Positions 62,984-64,000 of a stretch of 64,000 bases of DNA are shown one piece after another. The stretch is from contig NZ_JAMJWG010000002.1 in the NCBI RefSeq assembly GCF_024435355.1, positions 186,001-250,000 of the forward strand. The letters are read 5' to 3'. The stretch comes from Streptomyces odontomachi (GTDB lineage: Bacteria > Actinomycetota > Actinomycetes > Streptomycetales > Streptomycetaceae). The notes under the pieces were generated by a model. The model had not been told where the DNA came from. It was given only the letters and a program-made list of their open reading frames with translations, and searched no databases. The position numbers and the translations under genes are program-made. Numbering within the stretch: position 1 is the first letter of the stretch; each line of letters opens with the position of its first letter.

Positions 62984-63988
62984 TCAGTCCTCCTTCCAGA
63001 CCAGCGCCTTCAGCACGGCGGAGGAGACCGTGATCGGGCTGTCCTGGAAGCCCTTGACGCGGACGCGCATGCCGCGTCCCTTGCCGACGCGGCCGACCAG
63101 GGGGATCACCACGTAGGTGTTGCCCTCGGAGCCGATGACCTCGGTGATGGGGTGGTCGGTCTGGTAGTCGCCGTCGCTGTCGACCTCCGACTGGCGGGCC
63201 TGGACCTGGGCGCCGACCGGGACGCCCTCCAGGACGAGGGAGAGCTGACCGGTGAAGCGGGCCGGGCCGCGGACGAAGACCGAACCGTCACTGGCGTGGT
63301 CGCCGGTCTCGTCGGTCCACTCCTTGGTGAACTCGATCGCGTCCCAGTCCTGCCCAGGGCGGATGGTGTACGGCTTGTCGAGACCGAGATTCACGTACTT
63401 GGGCATGTCGTCCTCCGTCGATGATCCCGCGCCGGTGGCCCACTTCCTCAAGGCGGAACGGTCGGCGAACCTGGCGACGTTCGTGTCGATGGGCGTGCTG
63501 GTGTACTGGTGGAACAGCCAGTTGGCCTTGATGCCGGGCGCACCGGGATGGCCGTTGTAATCGGCGATCCACAGGGCGTCGCCGGCGTACGAGGTGGTGT
63601 CGCGGTTGAGCCAGAAGTCGCGGTTGCAGTACAGGCCCACGCGGTGCTGGGCGCCGCGCAGCTTCTTGACGGCGCGGATGAAGGCGTCCTTCTCGGCGCC
63701 CGAGGCCCGGGTGCCGGACGAGGTGTTCTCCCAGTCGACGAAGAGCAGGTCGCCTTCGGATGAGGCGCACTTCGCCACGAAGTACTCGGCCTGTGCCGCG
63801 ATGTTGCCGGGCCACAGGAAGTGGTAGAAGCCGACCACGCATCCGGCGTCGCGGGCCCGCTTGGCCTGGGCGGCCTGCTTGGGGTTCACATAGGAGCGGC
63901 CTTCGGTGGCCTTGACGATGACGAAGCCCAGGCCGCTCGTCGAGAACCCGGTCCCCTGATAATCGCTGACGTCGATTCCTTTGATCAC
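62984..63988 (-). CDS. GH25 lysozyme-family protein without signal peptide
   Basis: A 334-aa protein. The GH25 barrel (about residues 1-200) has the N-terminal MIKGIDVSDYQGTGF with Asp6, the acidic DLLFVDWENTSSG (Asp-Trp-Glu) and the end GIKANWLFHQYTSTPID. About 130 residues of a separate beta-rich C-terminal domain follow (DDMPKYVNLGLDKPYTIRPG onward). No signal peptide is seen, although the substrate is peptidoglycan, so release by another route (lysis, contractile or holin-like systems) is possible. The GTG at 63988 follows AAGGGAG near the window edge. Confidence 0.85.
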   Translation of the reverse strand: MIKGIDVSDYQGTGFSTSGLGFVIVKATEGRSYVNPKQAAQAKRARDAGCVVGFYHFLWPGNIAAQAEYFVAKCASSEGDLLFVDWENTSSGTRASGAEKDAFIRAVKKLRGAQHRVGLYCNRDFWLNRDTTSYAGDALWIADYNGHPGAPGIKANWLFHQYTSTPIDTNVARFADRSALRKWATGAGSSTEDDMPKYVNLGLDKPYTIRPGQDWDAIEFTKEWTDETGDHASDGSVFVRGPARFTGQLSLVLEGVPVGAQVQARQSEVDSDGDYQTDHPITEVIGSEGNTYVVIPLVGRVGKGRGMRVRVKGFQDSPITVSSAVLKALVWKED

Positions 63989-64000
63989 AGCGGCTCCCTT

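Overview
The window is high-GC DNA with the codon use, short intergenic gaps, GTG/TTG starts and gene families of a Streptomyces chromosome. Supporting marks are a complete spore-pigment (whiE-type) polyketide cluster, a mycothiol-dependent formaldehyde dehydrogenase, a DUF397 protein, an NsdA-like TPR regulator, Tat-type secreted glycosidases and two genes with the rare TTA (bldA) leucine codon. I see no phage, insertion sequence, CRISPR array, rRNA or tRNA.

Bases 1-9603: a seven-gene minus-strand operon, read from 8598 down past the window edge, faces a divergent IclR regulator. Its order is MFS transporter, benzoylformate-decarboxylase-like enzyme, aromatic aldehyde dehydrogenase, VanA-type Rieske oxygenase, a 72-aa Cys-X-Cys protein, VanB-type reductase and mycothiol-dependent formaldehyde dehydrogenase. 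Read as a pathway it would take an O-methylated arylglyoxylate (for example vanilloylformate) through vanillin and vanillate to protocatechuate, and detoxify the formaldehyde released.

Bases 9633-12540: a DUF1349 protein, a methyltransferase, a sulfotransferase and a small membrane-anchored L7/L12-like protein, with no clear shared task.

Bases 12710-20177: a whiE-type spore-pigment cluster. An FAD hydroxylase is divergent from ORFI (three ABM-like modules), a cupin, KS-alpha, KS-beta (CLF), ACP, aromatase/cyclase and a TcmI-type cyclase. Strong hairpins close both transcripts.

Bases 20200-29380: sugar and glycan functions. An SDR/GntR pair is followed by a three-gene operon of secreted glycosidases (GH30, GH18, GH71/99-like; the last has a TTA codon), a convergent Gfo/Idh-ThuA pair, and a DHDPS-family aldolase with a perfect 12-bp inverted-repeat operator.

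Bases 29377-44118: a secreted Pro/Gly-rich protein; an MFS-TetR drug-efflux unit with a doubled TetR operator; an aldo-keto reductase/LysR pair; an SPFH protein; an ABC transporter plus two-component system behind a palindrome; a CbrC-family protein; a BtuF-like binding protein; an OFA-type MFS transporter with no standard start codon; and an EF-hand protein.

Bases 44217-55369: an ascorbate-type PTS (fused IIA-IIB plus IIC), a P450 lacking the usual I-helix threonine, an inositol-dehydrogenase-like oxidoreductase, an NsdA-like regulator divergent from a TTA-containing phosphotransferase gene, and a secreted amidase.

Bases 55428-64000: a Tat-secreted GH95 alpha-fucosidase, a small unknown protein, cytochrome bd oxidase (cydB, cydA), a double-domain universal stress protein, a DUF397 protein and a GH25-type lysozyme without a signal peptide.
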